A DNA stretch of 64,000 nt from Massilia eurypsychrophila (GCF_002760655.1 NZ_PDOC01000015.1:1-64000), one strand, 5' to 3'; positions 1-9,644 are shown, numbered from the stretch's first letter. Notes: generated by a model from the sequence alone, not told the origin. Made by a program: numbers and translations.

Positions 1-208
1 ATTGACCACAAGAGCTTCGCGGTTTCGTGCCCGCTCGCCCTGCAAAGCAGCGCCTTGTATCCGATTCTTGTTCATCGGCTCGCAGTTTCGCTCCACGCTT
101 CCTCCCCACAGTCGGTCGCCCTTCCGCAGTTGCGCTTCGCTTCGCTCGCTGTGGTCAGCTCGCGGCGGGACTTGCACCCGCAAGAGTGCGCCCATGCTGG
201 GCGCACAC
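1..208 (-). mobile_element. 5' end of a group II intron (domain I), truncated by the window edge
   Basis: Read on the minus strand from about 208, the sequence opens with GTGTGCGCC (or GTGCG from 206), which fits the group II 5' consensus GUGYG. A short hairpin GCGCCC-AGCAT-GGGCGC follows, then GGGTGCAAGTCCC, then GGGGAGGAAGC (about 110-100) and ATGAACAAGAA (about 74-64). These blocks and their order are typical of bacterial group II intron domain I. The insertion point lies directly after the hairpin and T-run of the tRNA-Ser terminator, the target preferred by bacterial class C (group IIC) introns. The reverse transcriptase/maturase gene and the 3' domains V and VI would lie left of the window. 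The short reading frames here are not proteins. Class assignment is inference; the intron call rests on motif recognition. Confidence 0.8.
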
Positions 209-254
209 AAAAAAAAAAAAAAAACCCGCTGCCTCAAGGAGAACAGCGGGTTTT
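209..254 (-). terminator. Rho-independent terminator of tRNA-Ser
   Basis: The arms AAAACCCGCTG (221-231) and CAGCGGGTTTT (244-254) are perfectly complementary around a 12-base loop. On the minus strand the stem is followed by an uninterrupted T-run (plus-strand A-run 209-224). It ends transcription leaving tRNA-Ser and is the landing site of the intron that follows. Confidence 0.9.
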
Positions 255-285
255 AAACGTCCTAGAATGACCTAGGACAAGTATC

Positions 286-378
286 TGGCGGAGACGGTGG
301 GATTCGAACCCACGATACAGGTATAAGCCGTATGCATCCTTAGCAGGGATGTGCCTTCGGCCACTCGGCCACGTCTCC
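286..378 (-). tRNA. tRNA-Ser (anticodon GCU)
   Basis: On the minus strand the gene begins GGAGACGTGGCCGAGTGG and ends GTCTCCGCCA, giving a 7-base acceptor stem and an encoded CCA. The anticodon arm is CATCC-CTGCTAA-GGATG, so the anticodon is GCT. A long variable arm (about 93 nt in total) fits the serine class. The T arm GTGGGTTCGAATCCCAC is intact. It lies downstream of lysC on the same strand and is followed by a strong terminator. Confidence 0.97.
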
Positions 379-417
379 TTTCCCATCCAGCAAACTTAGC
401 CAGATCAGAAGACCGCA

Positions 418-447
418 ATGGTACTTGTTGCAGACCTGTTCGGTCAA
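418..447 (-). promoter_or_regulatory. Weak candidate sigma-70 promoter for tRNA-Ser
   Basis: On the minus strand TTGACC (447-442) is separated by 18 bases from TACCAT (423-418), about 40 bases before the tRNA 5' end. The -35 is good and the -10 poor. Read-through from lysC is the alternative. Confidence 0.3.
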
Positions 448-476
448 TGGAACAGCCCAATTTTTTTTTAAAAAAG

Positions 477-1727
477 TTATGCTTTTTCCAAATCGAACGC
501 CTTGTGCAGCGCCCGTACAGCAAGTTCCATGTATTTTTCGTCAATCAGCACCGAAATCTTGATCTCGGACGTCGAAATCATCAGGATGTTGATGCCCTCT
601 TCCGACAAGGTGCGGAACATCTGCGAGGCCACACCAACGTGGCTGCGCATGCCCACGCCCACCACCGACACTTTCGATACCTTGGCGTCGCCGAGCACGC
701 TGGCGGCGCCAATTTCGCCCTTGACGCCTTCGAGCACGCCCATCGCCTTGGTGTACTCGCCGCGCGACACGGTAAACGTGAAGTCGGTCTTGCCGGCTAC
801 CGACTGGTTCTGAATGATCATGTCGACTTCGATGTTGGCGTCCGACACCGGTCCCAGGATGTGGTAGGCCACGCCCGGCTTGTCGGGCACGCCCAGGATC
901 GTGATCTTGGCTTCATCGCGGTTGAACGCGATGCCGGAAATGACGGCTTGTTCCATATTTGTATCTTCCTCAAACGAAATCAGGGTGCCCGAATTGGCTT
1001 CTTCTTCGAGCGGCATCAGCGGGTCTGTCAGCGACGACAGCACGCGCGTCGGCACGCGGTAGTTGCCGGCAAACTCTACCGAACGGCTCTGCAGCACCTT
1101 CGAGCCAAGCGAGGCCATCTCGAGCATCTCTTCGAACGTCACCGTCTTCAGGCGGCGCGCTTCGGACACCACGCGCGGGTCGGTCGTGTAAACGCCGTCG
1201 ACATCGGTATAGATCAGGCACTCATCTGCCTTCATCGCGGCGGCAATTGCCACCGCCGAGGTGTCGGAACCGCCGCGGCCGAGGGTCGAAATGTTGCCGT
1301 CGTCGTCGACGCCCTGGAAACCGGTGATAATGACGATCTTGCCCGAGTCGAGGTCGGCGCGCACCTTGGCGTCGTCGATCGACTGGATGCGCGCCTTGGT
1401 GAACGACGAATCGGTCTTGATGGCAACTTGCCAGCCGGCGTACGACACGGCATCCTTGCCGATGGCCAGCAGTGCCATGGCCAGCAGGCCGACCGACACT
1501 TGCTCGCCGGTCGAGCAGATCATGTCCAGCTCGCGCGGATCGGGCTGGTCGCCCATGATTTCGCGCGCCATGCCGATCAGGCGGTTCGTTTCGCCTGACA
1601 TGGCCGACGGCACCACGACGATCTGGTGGCCGGCATCGTGCCATTTGGCGACGCGCGCTGCGACATTCTTGATACGGTCCGTCGATCCCATCGACGTGCC
1701 GCCGTATTTGTGGACAATTAAAGCCAT
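477..1727 (-). CDS. lysC: Aspartate kinase
   Basis: It phosphorylates L-aspartate, the first step towards lysine, threonine, methionine and diaminopimelate. The 416-residue product is the usual length for the monofunctional, ACT-regulated class. The N-terminal kinase motif KYGGTSMGS is at residues 7-15 and GRGGSDTSA at 150-158. The C-terminal third (from about 265) carries the paired ACT domains that bind feedback inhibitors, including a VSVVGVGM segment. The start MALIVHKYGG is the only sensible one. It is the last protein gene of the minus-strand series before tRNA-Ser, separated from tilS by 132 bases, so it may have its own promoter. No lysine riboswitch was recognised in that gap. Confidence 0.97.
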   Translation of the reverse strand: MALIVHKYGGTSMGSTDRIKNVAARVAKWHDAGHQIVVVPSAMSGETNRLIGMAREIMGDQPDPRELDMICSTGEQVSVGLLAMALLAIGKDAVSYAGWQVAIKTDSSFTKARIQSIDDAKVRADLDSGKIVIITGFQGVDDDGNISTLGRGGSDTSAVAIAAAMKADECLIYTDVDGVYTTDPRVVSEARRLKTVTFEEMLEMASLGSKVLQSRSVEFAGNYRVPTRVLSSLTDPLMPLEEEANSGTLISFEEDTNMEQAVISGIAFNRDEAKITILGVPDKPGVAYHILGPVSDANIEVDMIIQNQSVAGKTDFTFTVSRGEYTKAMGVLEGVKGEIGAASVLGDAKVSKVSVVGVGMRSHVGVASQMFRTLSEEGINILMISTSEIKISVLIDEKYMELAVRALHKAFDLEKA

Positions 1728-1809
1728 ATGGGTGCTATTTCCGCTCTAAGTAGAATAAAAAAGAGGGCTTAACTCTACATGCTGCAGTGCAAAATCACAA
1801 GCCGAAAAA

Positions 1810-1857
1810 ATTCGGAAAGCTATACCGAATAGGCATATGGTAATGCACTTTCCGAAT
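1810..1857. other. 10-bp inverted repeat between tilS and lysC
   Basis: ATTCGGAAAG (1810-1819) and CTTTCCGAAT (1848-1857) are perfect complements around a 28-base loop, just after the tilS stop and before lysC. CCGAATAG also occurs twice inside the region (1825 and 1852). It could be a poor terminator, a leader structure or an operator. There is no clear T-run on the minus strand. Confidence 0.45.
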
Positions 1858-1859
1858 AG

Positions 1860-3269
1860 TCAGCTGGCGACATCGCTTTTCCAGCGGAAGCGGATCAACG
1901 GGGCCGGGCCCGCGGCGAGGTGATGGCAGTCCATGCCGATGCCGGCGGCGAACAACAGCGCCTTGCCGGCCGTGACGATCGGCAGGCGCGTACGCTCCCA
2001 TGCCGGCACGTCGCAGGCCTGGTAGTGGTACTTCAGGCTGCGCGTGGGCCGGTTGGCCGCCGGCTTGAGCTTTTCGCCGCCCTTGCGGAAATCAATCTGC
2101 AGCGGCTGCGCGCGCAGCCAGGCCGGATCGATGCCCTCCTCGCCTTCGTCGAAATACAGCGTGCCGCCGTAATCGGGGAACGCAATTTCCGCTTCCCCTT
2201 GCCAGCGGAAGGCCTGTCCGTTCTTGACGAACACGCCTTCATCGTCGGGATCGCGCAGCCCCGCCAGGTCGCCCAGCTTGGGCGTGATGTACAGGCGGTC
2301 GCGGTGGCGCCGGATGTGGCAGTCGGGATGGGTCACCAGCAACTGCGCGTCGGGGCGCGCCTCCACCAGCTGCGTCACCATTTCGCCCAGCCAGGCGGTT
2401 GACGGCATGCGCAGCGCACGCGTGGCGAACCAGTGGCGCAGCAGATTCTGCACGCGGTCGGTGCTCATCGCGCGCAACTTTGCGACGTCGATGGTGTCGT
2501 CCACCAGGCAGCCGGCCAGGTCCTGCGCGGCCAGTTCGGTGAGCATGCGCTGGGCCGACTGGGCGTGCGCGGCGCTGCGCGCGAAGCGTTCCTGAAAGCC
2601 GGGAAACGCTTGCGCCAGCGCCGGCATCACCTGCAGGCGCAGTGCATTGCGCGCGTAGCGCGGGTCGGTGTTCGATTCGTCATCGATGTGGCGAATGGCT
2701 TGCGCGCTGACGTAGGCCTCGAGCGCCTCGCGCGCCACCGGCAGCAAGGGACGCGCCATCACCAGCTCGGGGTTGCCCAGCAGCTCGGGCGCGCTGTTGG
2801 CCGCGTCCATGCCGGACAGGCCGGCGGTGCCTGAACCGCGCAGCAACTGCAGCAGCACCGTTTCGGCCTGGTCGTCCAGATGATGAGCGGTGAGCATCAG
2901 GCGCACGCCGTGGACCTGGCACATGTCGCCGAGCGCGGCGTAGCGCAGCTTGCGGGCCGCCGCTTCGACGCCGGACTTGCCCTTGGCCAGCGTGACGCGG
3001 CGCGCGTCGAAGGTGATGCCGAGGGCGTCGCAGCTGGCCTTGCAATGCGCAAGCCACGCATCGGCGTTCGGACTGATGCCGTGGTGGACGTGAAAGGCGA
3101 ACAGCGCCAGGCCATGCTGGCGCGCGTAGCCATGCGCCAGGTGCAGCAGCGCGGACGAATCCAGGCCGCCGGACAAGGCGATTGCAATCGACGGGGTTTC
3201 TAGTCCGCGCAAGGCATCGAGTGCGCGCGCGAACGTGTCCGGGAGGGCCCCGGTGTGCTGCCGGCTCAC
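1860..3269 (-). CDS. tilS: tRNA(Ile)-lysidine synthase
   Basis: It converts C34 of tRNA-Ile(CAU) to lysidine with ATP and lysine, allowing AUA decoding. The PP-loop motif SGGLDSS is at residues 33-39 of 469, followed by the N-type ATP pyrophosphatase domain (to about 220). A TilS substrate-binding region follows, then a C-terminal domain containing the RKGGEKLKP segment. The length is slightly above the usual 430-460. The start codon overlaps the accA stop by 4 bases (ATGA), so it is translationally coupled to accA. This accA-tilS pairing is, as I recall, common in Burkholderiales. Confidence 0.96.
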   Translation of the reverse strand: MSRQHTGALPDTFARALDALRGLETPSIAIALSGGLDSSALLHLAHGYARQHGLALFAFHVHHGISPNADAWLAHCKASCDALGITFDARRVTLAKGKSGVEAAARKLRYAALGDMCQVHGVRLMLTAHHLDDQAETVLLQLLRGSGTAGLSGMDAANSAPELLGNPELVMARPLLPVAREALEAYVSAQAIRHIDDESNTDPRYARNALRLQVMPALAQAFPGFQERFARSAAHAQSAQRMLTELAAQDLAGCLVDDTIDVAKLRAMSTDRVQNLLRHWFATRALRMPSTAWLGEMVTQLVEARPDAQLLVTHPDCHIRRHRDRLYITPKLGDLAGLRDPDDEGVFVKNGQAFRWQGEAEIAFPDYGGTLYFDEGEEGIDPAWLRAQPLQIDFRKGGEKLKPAANRPTRSLKYHYQACDVPAWERTRLPIVTAGKALLFAAGIGMDCHHLAAGPAPLIRFRWKSDVAS

Positions 3270-4243
3270 TCTTCTGCGGGCGTGGTTTCCTTGAATTTAC
3301 CGTAGCTCATCAGTTTTTCGTGACGGGCTTCCAGCAAGTCCTTGGTCTTCATGCCGTGGAACTGGCGCAGCGTGTCGGCCAGCGCGCGCTTGAGCATCAC
3401 GGCCATCGCTTTCGGATCGCGATGGGCGCCGCCGAGCGGCTCGTTGATGATCTTGTCGATCAGGCCCATCGCCTTTAGCCGGTGCGCCGTCAGGCCAAGC
3501 GCGTCGGCGGCGTCGGACGCGCGCTCGGCGGTCTTCCACAGGATCGAGGCGCAGCCTTCCGGCGAAATCACCGAGTACGTCGCGTATTGCAGCATCAGCA
3601 CGGCGTCGCCGACCGCCAGCGCCAGCGCGCCGCCGGAGCCGCCTTCGCCGATGATGGTGGCAATCAACGGCACTTTCAGTTCGGCCATCACGTACAGGTT
3701 GTGGCCGATCGCTTCGGACTGGCCGCGCTCCTCGGCGTCGATGCCGGGCCAGGCGCCGGTGGTGTCGACGAACGTGAAGACCGGGATGCCGAATTTTTCG
3801 GCCAGCTTCATCAGGCGCATCGCCTTGCGGTAGCCTTCAGGCTTGGGCATGCCGAAGTTGCGCAGCGCGCGCTCCTTGGTGTCGCGCCCTTTCTGGTGGC
3901 CAATCACCATGCACGACTGGCCGTTGAAACGGGCCAGCCCGCCGACGATGGCCAGGTCGTCCGCAAACGAGCGGTCGCCATGCAGTTCGTGGAAATCGGT
4001 GAAGATTTCGCTGATGTAGTCCAGCGTGTACGGGCGCTGCGGATGGCGCGAAATCTGCGACACCTGCCACGGCGTCAGCTTGGCATAGATGTCCTTGGTC
4101 AGTTGCTGGCTCTTCTTGGCCAGGCGGTCGATCTCCTCAGAGATGTCGACGGCCGAATCGTCCTGCACGAATCGCAGCTCTTCAATCTTGGAATCGAGCT
4201 CGGCAATCGGCTGCTCAAAATTGAGGAAGGTTGTTTTATTCAT
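3266..4243 (-). CDS. accA: Acetyl-CoA carboxylase carboxyltransferase subunit alpha
   Basis: It forms the carboxyltransferase of acetyl-CoA carboxylase with AccD and moves CO2 from biotin-BCCP to acetyl-CoA for malonyl-CoA and fatty acid synthesis in the cytoplasm. The 325-residue length is typical. The N-terminal helical segment [17 protein letters not shown] is followed by the crotonase-like core, with [16 protein letters not shown], the oxyanion segment [11 protein letters not shown] and the [11 protein letters not shown] segment. It heads the accA-tilS pair. The upstream glycosylase gene ends 59 bases before it. Confidence 0.97.
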   Translation of the reverse strand: MNKTTFLNFEQPIAELDSKIEELRFVQDDSAVDISEEIDRLAKKSQQLTKDIYAKLTPWQVSQISRHPQRPYTLDYISEIFTDFHELHGDRSFADDLAIVGGLARFNGQSCMVIGHQKGRDTKERALRNFGMPKPEGYRKAMRLMKLAEKFGIPVFTFVDTTGAWPGIDAEERGQSEAIGHNLYVMAELKVPLIATIIGEGGSGGALALAVGDAVLMLQYATYSVISPEGCASILWKTAERASDAADALGLTAHRLKAMGLIDKIINEPLGGAHRDPKAMAVMLKRALADTLRQFHGMKTKDLLEARHEKLMSYGKFKETTPAEE

Positions 4244-4302
4244 TTTTGCTCCGAGTGTTATTTACCAGCCGCAGCTCACCCTCAGCGCGGCTGATGCAGG
4301 CG

Positions 4303-4977
4303 CTATTCTACCGGAACCGGATCGAGGCTACGCCACAAATACCATGTAGCGACGGTGCGCCACGGCTCCCAGTTGGCCGATACCTCGCGCGCGTCGCTGC
4401 GCGAGACCGGTTCGCCGGAGAAATAGTTGTGGCTGATGCCGAGGATCAGGCCGGGGTCGTCGAGCGGCAGCACGTTCGGCCGCAGCAGGTTGAAGATGAG
4501 AAACATTTCCGCCGTCCAGCGGGTGATGCCGCGGATCTGCACCAGCTCGGCGATGACGGCTTCGTCGACCATCTCCGCCCACTGGTTCGCATGCACGCGC
4601 TTGGCCTTGAAATGGTCGGCCAGGTCGAGGATGTATTCGGTCTTGCGCTTGGACAGCCCACAGCCGGACAACTGCTCGGCGCCGGCCTTGATCACCTGCG
4701 CCGGCGTGATCTTCGGGCAGACGATCAGCAGCTTGTTCCAGGCAATGTCGGCCGCCTTGTTGGTCACCTGCTGGCCCACCACCGAACGCGCCAGCGTGGT
4801 AAACGGATCCGGATGGCCGACCAGGTGCAGGTCGCCAAACTGCGGAATCAGCTTTTTCATGATGCGGTCGCGCTTCATCAGCTCGGCCTTGGCATCTTCC
4901 CAGTAAGACGGCACTTCGAGAATCAACGATGTCGTGCCCACTGCGTCCCTGTTCAGCGCCATCATGCGCGGCGCCAA
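4303..4977 (-). CDS. DNA-3-methyladenine glycosylase II (AlkA-like, HhH-GPD)
   Basis: A base-excision-repair glycosylase that would remove alkylated purines. The 224-residue protein has the helix-hairpin-helix [16 protein letters not shown] (about 145-160) followed by PLDDPGL, where the conserved catalytic Asp (about 173) lies. [12 protein letters not shown] is the usual helical segment before it. It lacks the N-terminal AlkA beta domain and fits the shorter MAG-type enzymes. The start is ambiguous among Met1, Met5 and Met6 (4977, 4965 or 4962); all overlap or abut the cysS stop, so it is coupled to cysS. Confidence 0.88.
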   Translation of the reverse strand: MAPRMMALNRDAVGTTSLILEVPSYWEDAKAELMKRDRIMKKLIPQFGDLHLVGHPDPFTTLARSVVGQQVTNKAADIAWNKLLIVCPKITPAQVIKAGAEQLSGCGLSKRKTEYILDLADHFKAKRVHANQWAEMVDEAVIAELVQIRGITRWTAEMFLIFNLLRPNVLPLDDPGLILGISHNYFSGEPVSRSDAREVSANWEPWRTVATWYLWRSLDPVPVE

Positions 4978-6356
4978 TTGGTTGTGCCATCCGGCTTGTC
5001 TTCCAGAATGATGCCGGCGGCCAGCAGGTCGGCGCGGATCTTGTCGGACTCGGCGAAATTGCGCGCCTTCTTGGCCACGATGCGCGCCGCGATCATCTGC
5101 TGGATCGCTTCCGGCGACTGCGCGCCGGAGCCTTGCAGGAATTCGTGCGGGCTGCGTTCGAGCAGGCCGACCACCGCGGCGAGCGCCTTGAACTGGCGCG
5201 CCATCTGCGGCGACTGGCTCTTGTTCACTTCGGTGGCGAGGTCGAACAGCGCGGCCATCGCGATCGGCGTGTTGAAGTCGTCGTCCATCGCCTCGCGGAA
5301 ACGGATTGCGTGCGCTTCTTCCCAGTCGACGGCGATGTCGCCGGCGCCCAGGTCGACGCCGTCGAGCGCGGTGTACAGGCGCGTCAGCGCGAGCTTGGCG
5401 TCGTCGAGGTGCGCGTCCGAATAGTTCAGCGGGCTGCGGTAGTGGGCGCGCAGGATGAAGAAGCGGATCACTTCGGCATCGTATTTTTTCAGCACGTCGC
5501 GGATCGTGAAGAAGTTGCCCAGCGACTTGGACATCTTTTCGTTATCGACGCGCACGAAACCGTTGTGCATCCAGAAATTGGCCATCGGCTCGCCGAACGC
5601 GCCTTCCGACTGGGCGATCTCGTTCTCGTGGTGCGGAAACTGCAGGTCGGCGCCGCCGCCGTGGATGTCGAAGTGCTTGCCAAGGGTGGCGCACGACATC
5701 GCCGAGCACTCGATGTGCCAGCCCGGCCGGCCGCTGCCCCACTTCGACGGCCACTTCACTTCGACCGGCTCGGACTCCTTCGACGCCTTCCACAGCACGA
5801 AGTCGAGCGGGTCGCGCTTGCCGGTGTTGACGTCGACACGCTCGCCGGCGCGCAGGTCGTCGAGCGACTTGCCCGACAGCTTGCCGTAACCGGTGAAGCC
5901 GCGTACAGCGTAGTTGACGTCGCCATCGGCCGACGCGTACGCCAGGCCGTTCTGTTCCAGCAGCTCGATGATGGCCAGCATCTGCGGCACGTATTCGGTG
6001 GCGTGCGGCACCACCGTCGGCGCCAGGATGCCGAGCGCGGTCGTGTCCTCGTCCATCAGCTTTTCGAAGCGCGCAACCAGCTGCGAGATCGTTTCGCCGT
6101 TCTCGACCGCGCGCTTGATGATCTTGTCGTCGATGTCGGTGACGTTGCGCACGTAGGTGACGTCGTAGCCCGATGCCTTGAGCCAGCGGTAGATGACGTC
6201 GAACGCCATCATCATGCGCGCATGGCCGATGTGACAGTAGTCGTAGACCGTCATGCCGCAGACATACATGCCGACCTTGCCGGCGACGAGTGGGACGAAT
6301 TCCTGCTTGTCACGCGCCAGCGTGTTGTAGATCTTAAGTTGGCTCATCGGACTCAT
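4962..6356 (-). CDS. cysS: Cysteinyl-tRNA synthetase
   Basis: A class I aminoacyl-tRNA synthetase charging tRNA-Cys. HIGHA is at residues 42-46 and KMSKS near 271-275. Zinc ligands are visible in YVCGMTVYD, in the [10 protein letters not shown] segment and in the downstream HHENE segment. The 464-residue length is standard. Translation may begin at Met4 ([12 protein letters not shown]), the usual N terminus. It is the first gene of the minus-strand series; the 250-base gap to ppiA on the other strand should hold both promoters, but I could not pick out convincing hexamers there. Confidence 0.96.
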   Translation of the reverse strand: MSPMSQLKIYNTLARDKQEFVPLVAGKVGMYVCGMTVYDYCHIGHARMMMAFDVIYRWLKASGYDVTYVRNVTDIDDKIIKRAVENGETISQLVARFEKLMDEDTTALGILAPTVVPHATEYVPQMLAIIELLEQNGLAYASADGDVNYAVRGFTGYGKLSGKSLDDLRAGERVDVNTGKRDPLDFVLWKASKESEPVEVKWPSKWGSGRPGWHIECSAMSCATLGKHFDIHGGGADLQFPHHENEIAQSEGAFGEPMANFWMHNGFVRVDNEKMSKSLGNFFTIRDVLKKYDAEVIRFFILRAHYRSPLNYSDAHLDDAKLALTRLYTALDGVDLGAGDIAVDWEEAHAIRFREAMDDDFNTPIAMAALFDLATEVNKSQSPQMARQFKALAAVVGLLERSPHEFLQGSGAQSPEAIQQMIAARIVAKKARNFAESDKIRADLLAAGIILEDKPDGTTNWRRA

Positions 6357-6610
6357 GCTTAATAATAGCGGGCACGACGATCGGACAATACCGCTAGCCG
6401 GCGCAATCTACCCAACGGGCATGCGCCATTTAAACCGGTATGAATTCGATATCGTCGGAACCCGCTGTATTGTTCTTCTTTGATAGAATGGACGTTCTGC
6501 GCAAAGTATAGCATTGATAAAAACCCCACTGACCGCATATGGTTAAGGTTTATTTTTCAGCAAAAGGCTTGACAGCTCTTTGCGCCATATCCATCAAAAG
6601 GAAGCCCCAA

Positions 6611-7204
6611 ATGCACTTCTCGAAATCGCCCTTCAAGCCACTGCTCGCCCGCTTTCTGACCGTCTTTTTCGGCGTCACGTTCAGCGCCGCGGTGCTGGCC
6701 GCCGATGCGCCGCAGGTCACGCTGAAGACGACGATGGGCGACATCGTCCTCGAACTGGATCAGGAAAAAGCGCCGAAGACGGTCGCCAACTTCCTCCAGT
6801 ACGTCAAGACGGGCCATTACAAGGGCACCATTTTCCACCGCGTGATCGACGGCTTCATGATCCAGGGCGGCGGCATGGACGCCAAGCTGGTCACCAAGAA
6901 AACCGGCAAGCCGGTCAAGAACGAGGCCAATAACGGCTTGCGCAATGTTTCCTATTCGGTGGCAATGGCGCGCACCGCCGATCCCGATTCGGCGACGTCG
7001 CAGTTCTTCATCAACGTGGCCGACAATACCCCGCTCGATTATCCGGGCCGCGACGGTTTCGGCTACACCGTGTTCGGCAAGGTCGTGCAGGGCCAGGAAG
7101 TGGTCGACAAGATCAAGGCCGTCGTCGTCGACGACGTGCGCGGCCAGGCCAACGTGCCCATCGTGCCGATCGTGATTCAGTCGGCCAGCGTCGTCAAACG
7201 GTAA
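6611..7204 (+). CDS. ppiA: Periplasmic cyclophilin-type peptidyl-prolyl isomerase
   Basis: It catalyses cis-trans isomerisation of prolyl bonds in the periplasm. The start at 6611 (MHFSKSPFKP) was chosen over 6539 because it gives a clean signal peptide (hydrophobic FLTVFFGVTFSAAVLA, cleavage after LAA) and has GGAAG-like spacing upstream. The mature cyclophilin core shows FHRVIDGFMIQGGG, SQFFINVADN and GFGYTVFGKVV, which include the active-site Arg, Phe and Gln. The cytoplasmic paralogue ppiB follows after 58 bases. Confidence 0.93.
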   Translation: MHFSKSPFKPLLARFLTVFFGVTFSAAVLAADAPQVTLKTTMGDIVLELDQEKAPKTVANFLQYVKTGHYKGTIFHRVIDGFMIQGGGMDAKLVTKKTGKPVKNEANNGLRNVSYSVAMARTADPDSATSQFFINVADNTPLDYPGRDGFGYTVFGKVVQGQEVVDKIKAVVVDDVRGQANVPIVPIVIQSASVVKR

Positions 7205-7262
7205 AATGGCGGATGCTCACGCATCGACGAACACCTACAACACCAACTACAAAGGACATATC

Positions 7263-7757
7263 ATGACCAAAGTACTCATTACCACCAACATGGGCAACAT
7301 CACCGCCGAGCTGGACGATGCCAAAGCGCCGAAATCGGTCGCCAACTTCATCGACTACGCCAACAAGGGCCACTACAACAACACCATTTTCCACCGCGTC
7401 ATCTCCGACTTCATGGTCCAGGGCGGCGGTTTCGAGCCAGGCATGAAACAGAAGCCGGCCGACCAGACGGTCGAAAACGAAGGCAAGAACGGCCTGAAGA
7501 ACGACAAGTACACGCTGGCAATGGCGCGCACCTCGGATCCGCATTCGGCATCGGCGCAGTTCTTCATCAACACCAAGAACAACAGTTTCCTCGACTATCC
7601 GGGCCAGGACGGCTGGGGCTACGCCGTGTTCGGCAAGGTGACCGAAGGCGCCGATATCGTCGACCAGATCAACAAGGTCAAGACCGGCCGCAGCGGCATG
7701 TTCGCCGACGTGCCTGCCGAGCCGGTGATCATCGAAAAAGTCGAAGTCCTTGCATGA
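7263..7757 (+). CDS. ppiB: Cytoplasmic cyclophilin-type peptidyl-prolyl isomerase
   Basis: Paralogue of the preceding gene without a signal peptide. It starts at 7263 (MTKVLITTNMGNI) behind the ribosome site AAAGGAC; an upstream in-frame Met at 7206 would add a non-homologous tail and was not used. The 164-residue cyclophilin fold has FHRVISDFMVQGGG, SAQFFINTKNN and GWGYAVFGKV. Its stop overlaps the lpxH start (ATGA), so the two are coupled. Confidence 0.95.
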   Translation: MTKVLITTNMGNITAELDDAKAPKSVANFIDYANKGHYNNTIFHRVISDFMVQGGGFEPGMKQKPADQTVENEGKNGLKNDKYTLAMARTSDPHSASAQFFINTKNNSFLDYPGQDGWGYAVFGKVTEGADIVDQINKVKTGRSGMFADVPAEPVIIEKVEVLA

Positions 7758-8548
7758 TAGCCGGGCAGGCGAATCCGGCAACACCGCCCAGCCTGCCCGC
7801 GCGCCCTGTCGCGCTTTTCATTTCTGACCTGCACCTGCAGGAGTCGCACCCGCGCACCGCCGACGCCTTCTTCCGCTTTCTTGTGGAACACGCCGCGGCG
7901 GCGCGCGAACTGTATCTGCTCGGCGACCTGTTCGAATACTGGGCAGGCGACGACGACCTCGCAGCCCCATTCCACCAAACCATCATTCGCGCGATTCGCG
8001 CCGTCGCCGACAGCGGCGTGGCCGTCTTCTGGATCGCCGGCAACCGCGATTTCCTCGTCAGCCAGGGCTTTGCCGACGCCGCCGGCCTGACCTTGCTGGC
8101 CGAGCCGCACGTCGCCACCATCGGTGCTCGCCGCATCGCGCTCGTCCACGGCGACGCCCAGTGCACCGCCGACGCCAGCTACATGGCGTTTCGGGCGCAG
8201 GTGCGCGACCCGGCCTGGCAGCAGCAATTCCTGGCCATGCCGCTGGCGCAGCGCAAGGCCATCATCGCCGGCCTGCGCGAAGGCAGCCGCGAAGCGCACG
8301 CCGGCAAGACCATGGACATCATGGATGTGACGGCCGATGCGGTCGACGACCTGTTCGCCGCGACCGCCACCGATACCATCATCCACGGCCACACCCACCG
8401 CCCTGCCCTGCACGAGGCCGGCGGCAAGCGGCGCTACGTGCTGCCCGACTGGGAACCCGATGCCGAACCGCGGCGCGGCGGCTGGATCGCCGTCGACAGC
8501 AGCGGCGCCATCACGCGCCATGCGCTCGATGGCGCGCTTCTGGTCTGA
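7754..8548 (+). CDS. lpxH: UDP-2,3-diacylglucosamine diphosphatase
   Basis: It hydrolyses UDP-2,3-diacylglucosamine to lipid X plus UMP in lipid A synthesis, at the inner face of the inner membrane. The metallophosphoesterase motifs occur in order: FISDLHL, GDLFEYWAGDDD, AGNRDFL, a central LVHGDA and the closing HGHTHRP. The 264-residue length is slightly above the usual 240 because of a 16-residue N-terminal extension. Finding a lipid A gene in a ppiB-lpxH pair is, from memory, typical of betaproteobacteria. Confidence 0.95.
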   Translation: MIAGQANPATPPSLPARPVALFISDLHLQESHPRTADAFFRFLVEHAAAARELYLLGDLFEYWAGDDDLAAPFHQTIIRAIRAVADSGVAVFWIAGNRDFLVSQGFADAAGLTLLAEPHVATIGARRIALVHGDAQCTADASYMAFRAQVRDPAWQQQFLAMPLAQRKAIIAGLREGSREAHAGKTMDIMDVTADAVDDLFAATATDTIIHGHTHRPALHEAGGKRRYVLPDWEPDAEPRRGGWIAVDSSGAITRHALDGALLV

Positions 8549-8572
8549 GGCTGTTCAGTTAGCGCTGCACGC

Positions 8573-8589
8573 TAAATGAGAATCATTTA
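8573..8589. promoter_or_regulatory. Fur-box-like operator upstream of fbpA
   Basis: TAAATGA-GAA-TCATTTA is a perfect 7-3-7 inverted repeat and resembles the Fur consensus GATAATGATAATCATTATC. It lies 39 bases before the fbpA start, where iron-loaded Fur would block transcription. Confidence 0.85.
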
Positions 8590-8627
8590 TGATTGGGGCT
8601 GACCTTTTCCTCAGTGAGCCACCTGCC

Positions 8628-9644
8628 ATGAACAATCTGAAACTCGGCGTTGTCGCCGTCCTCGTTGCCGGCGCCGCCGGCTCGGCCCTCGCGCAAAACG
8701 AAGTGAACCTGTACTCCTCGCGCCACTACCAGACCGACGAGGCGCTGTACGCGAACTTCACGAAGCAGACCGGCATCAAGATCAACCGCATCGAAGCCGG
8801 CGAAAACGAGCTGCTCGAGCGCATCAGGAATGAAGGCGCCAACAGTCCGGCGGACATCTTCATCACTGTCGACGCGGCGCGCCTGGCCAAGGCCGACGAA
8901 CTGCAGCTGTTCGCGCCATGGAAGTCGAAACTGCTCGAATCGCGCGTGCCGGCGCACTTGCGCACCGAGGACTGGATAGCGTTCTCGACGCGCGCCCGCG
9001 TGATCGTCTATAACAAGGCGACGGTCAACGCGGCCGACGTGCAGAACTACCAGGACCTGGCCAATCCCAAGCTGAAAGGCAAGGTCTGCGTGCGCTCCGG
9101 CTCGCACCCGTACAACCTGTCGCTCGGCGCCGCGCTGGTCGAACATATCGGCGAAGCGCAGACCGAAGCGTGGGCCAAGGGCGTGGTGGCCAATTTCGCG
9201 CGCGCGCCGAAGGGTGGCGACACCGACCAGATCAAGTCGGTCGCCGCCGGCGAGTGCAGCGTCGCACTGGCCAACAGCTACTACGTCGCGCGCATGATGC
9301 GCTCCGACAAGCCCGAGGACAAGAAATTCGTCGCCAGTTTCGGCGTGGTGTGGCCGAACCAGAAGTCGAGCGGCACGCACGTCAACATCTCCGGCGGCGG
9401 CATCCTGAAGAACGCGCCGCACAAGGAAGCGGCGATCAAGTTCCTCGAGTACCTCGCGTCCGACCAGGCACAGATCTACTTCGCCGATGGCAATAACGAG
9501 TGGCCGGTGGTTGCCAGCGTCAAGGTCACCAATCCCGCGCTGACGGCGATGGGCAGCTTCAAGGCCGATACCATCCACGTCGGCAGGCTGTCGAAGAACC
9601 AGGCGACGGTGCAGAAGATCTACGACCGGGCGGGCTGGAAGTAA
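8628..9644 (+). CDS. fbpA: Ferric iron ABC transporter, periplasmic binding protein
   Basis: It captures Fe3+ in the periplasm and delivers it to the FbpB/FbpC importer. The start at 8628 gives MNNLKLGVVAVLVAGAAG and a signal peptide cleaved after ALA; an in-frame Met at 8589 falls inside the Fur box and was rejected. The mature chain opens EVNLYSSRHYQTDE, as in the FutA/FbpA/IdiA family, and carries the iron-ligand tyrosine pair in NSYYVARMM. About 338 residues is standard. It converges on fbpB with a 17-base gap, so the binding protein and membrane parts are transcribed from opposite ends, each behind a Fur-like box. Confidence 0.94.
   Translation: MNNLKLGVVAVLVAGAAGSALAQNEVNLYSSRHYQTDEALYANFTKQTGIKINRIEAGENELLERIRNEGANSPADIFITVDAARLAKADELQLFAPWKSKLLESRVPAHLRTEDWIAFSTRARVIVYNKATVNAADVQNYQDLANPKLKGKVCVRSGSHPYNLSLGAALVEHIGEAQTEAWAKGVVANFARAPKGGDTDQIKSVAAGECSVALANSYYVARMMRSDKPEDKKFVASFGVVWPNQKSSGTHVNISGGGILKNAPHKEAAIKFLEYLASDQAQIYFADGNNEWPVVASVKVTNPALTAMGSFKADTIHVGRLSKNQATVQKIYDRAGWK

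Noticed and set aside
2-275. Short proteins encoded at the left edge
   Set aside because: The sequence is better explained as the 5' part of a group II intron plus a terminator; the poly-Lys run is just the T-run read as codons.
351-1598. 415-residue plus-strand frame overlapping lysC
   Set aside because: It runs antisense to an intact lysC, has low-complexity His/Arg/Ala composition and no ribosome site. It is typical high-G+C shadow coding.
1728-1860. Lysine riboswitch ahead of lysC
   Set aside because: The gap is too short and lacks the conserved L-box core; only a simple inverted repeat is present.
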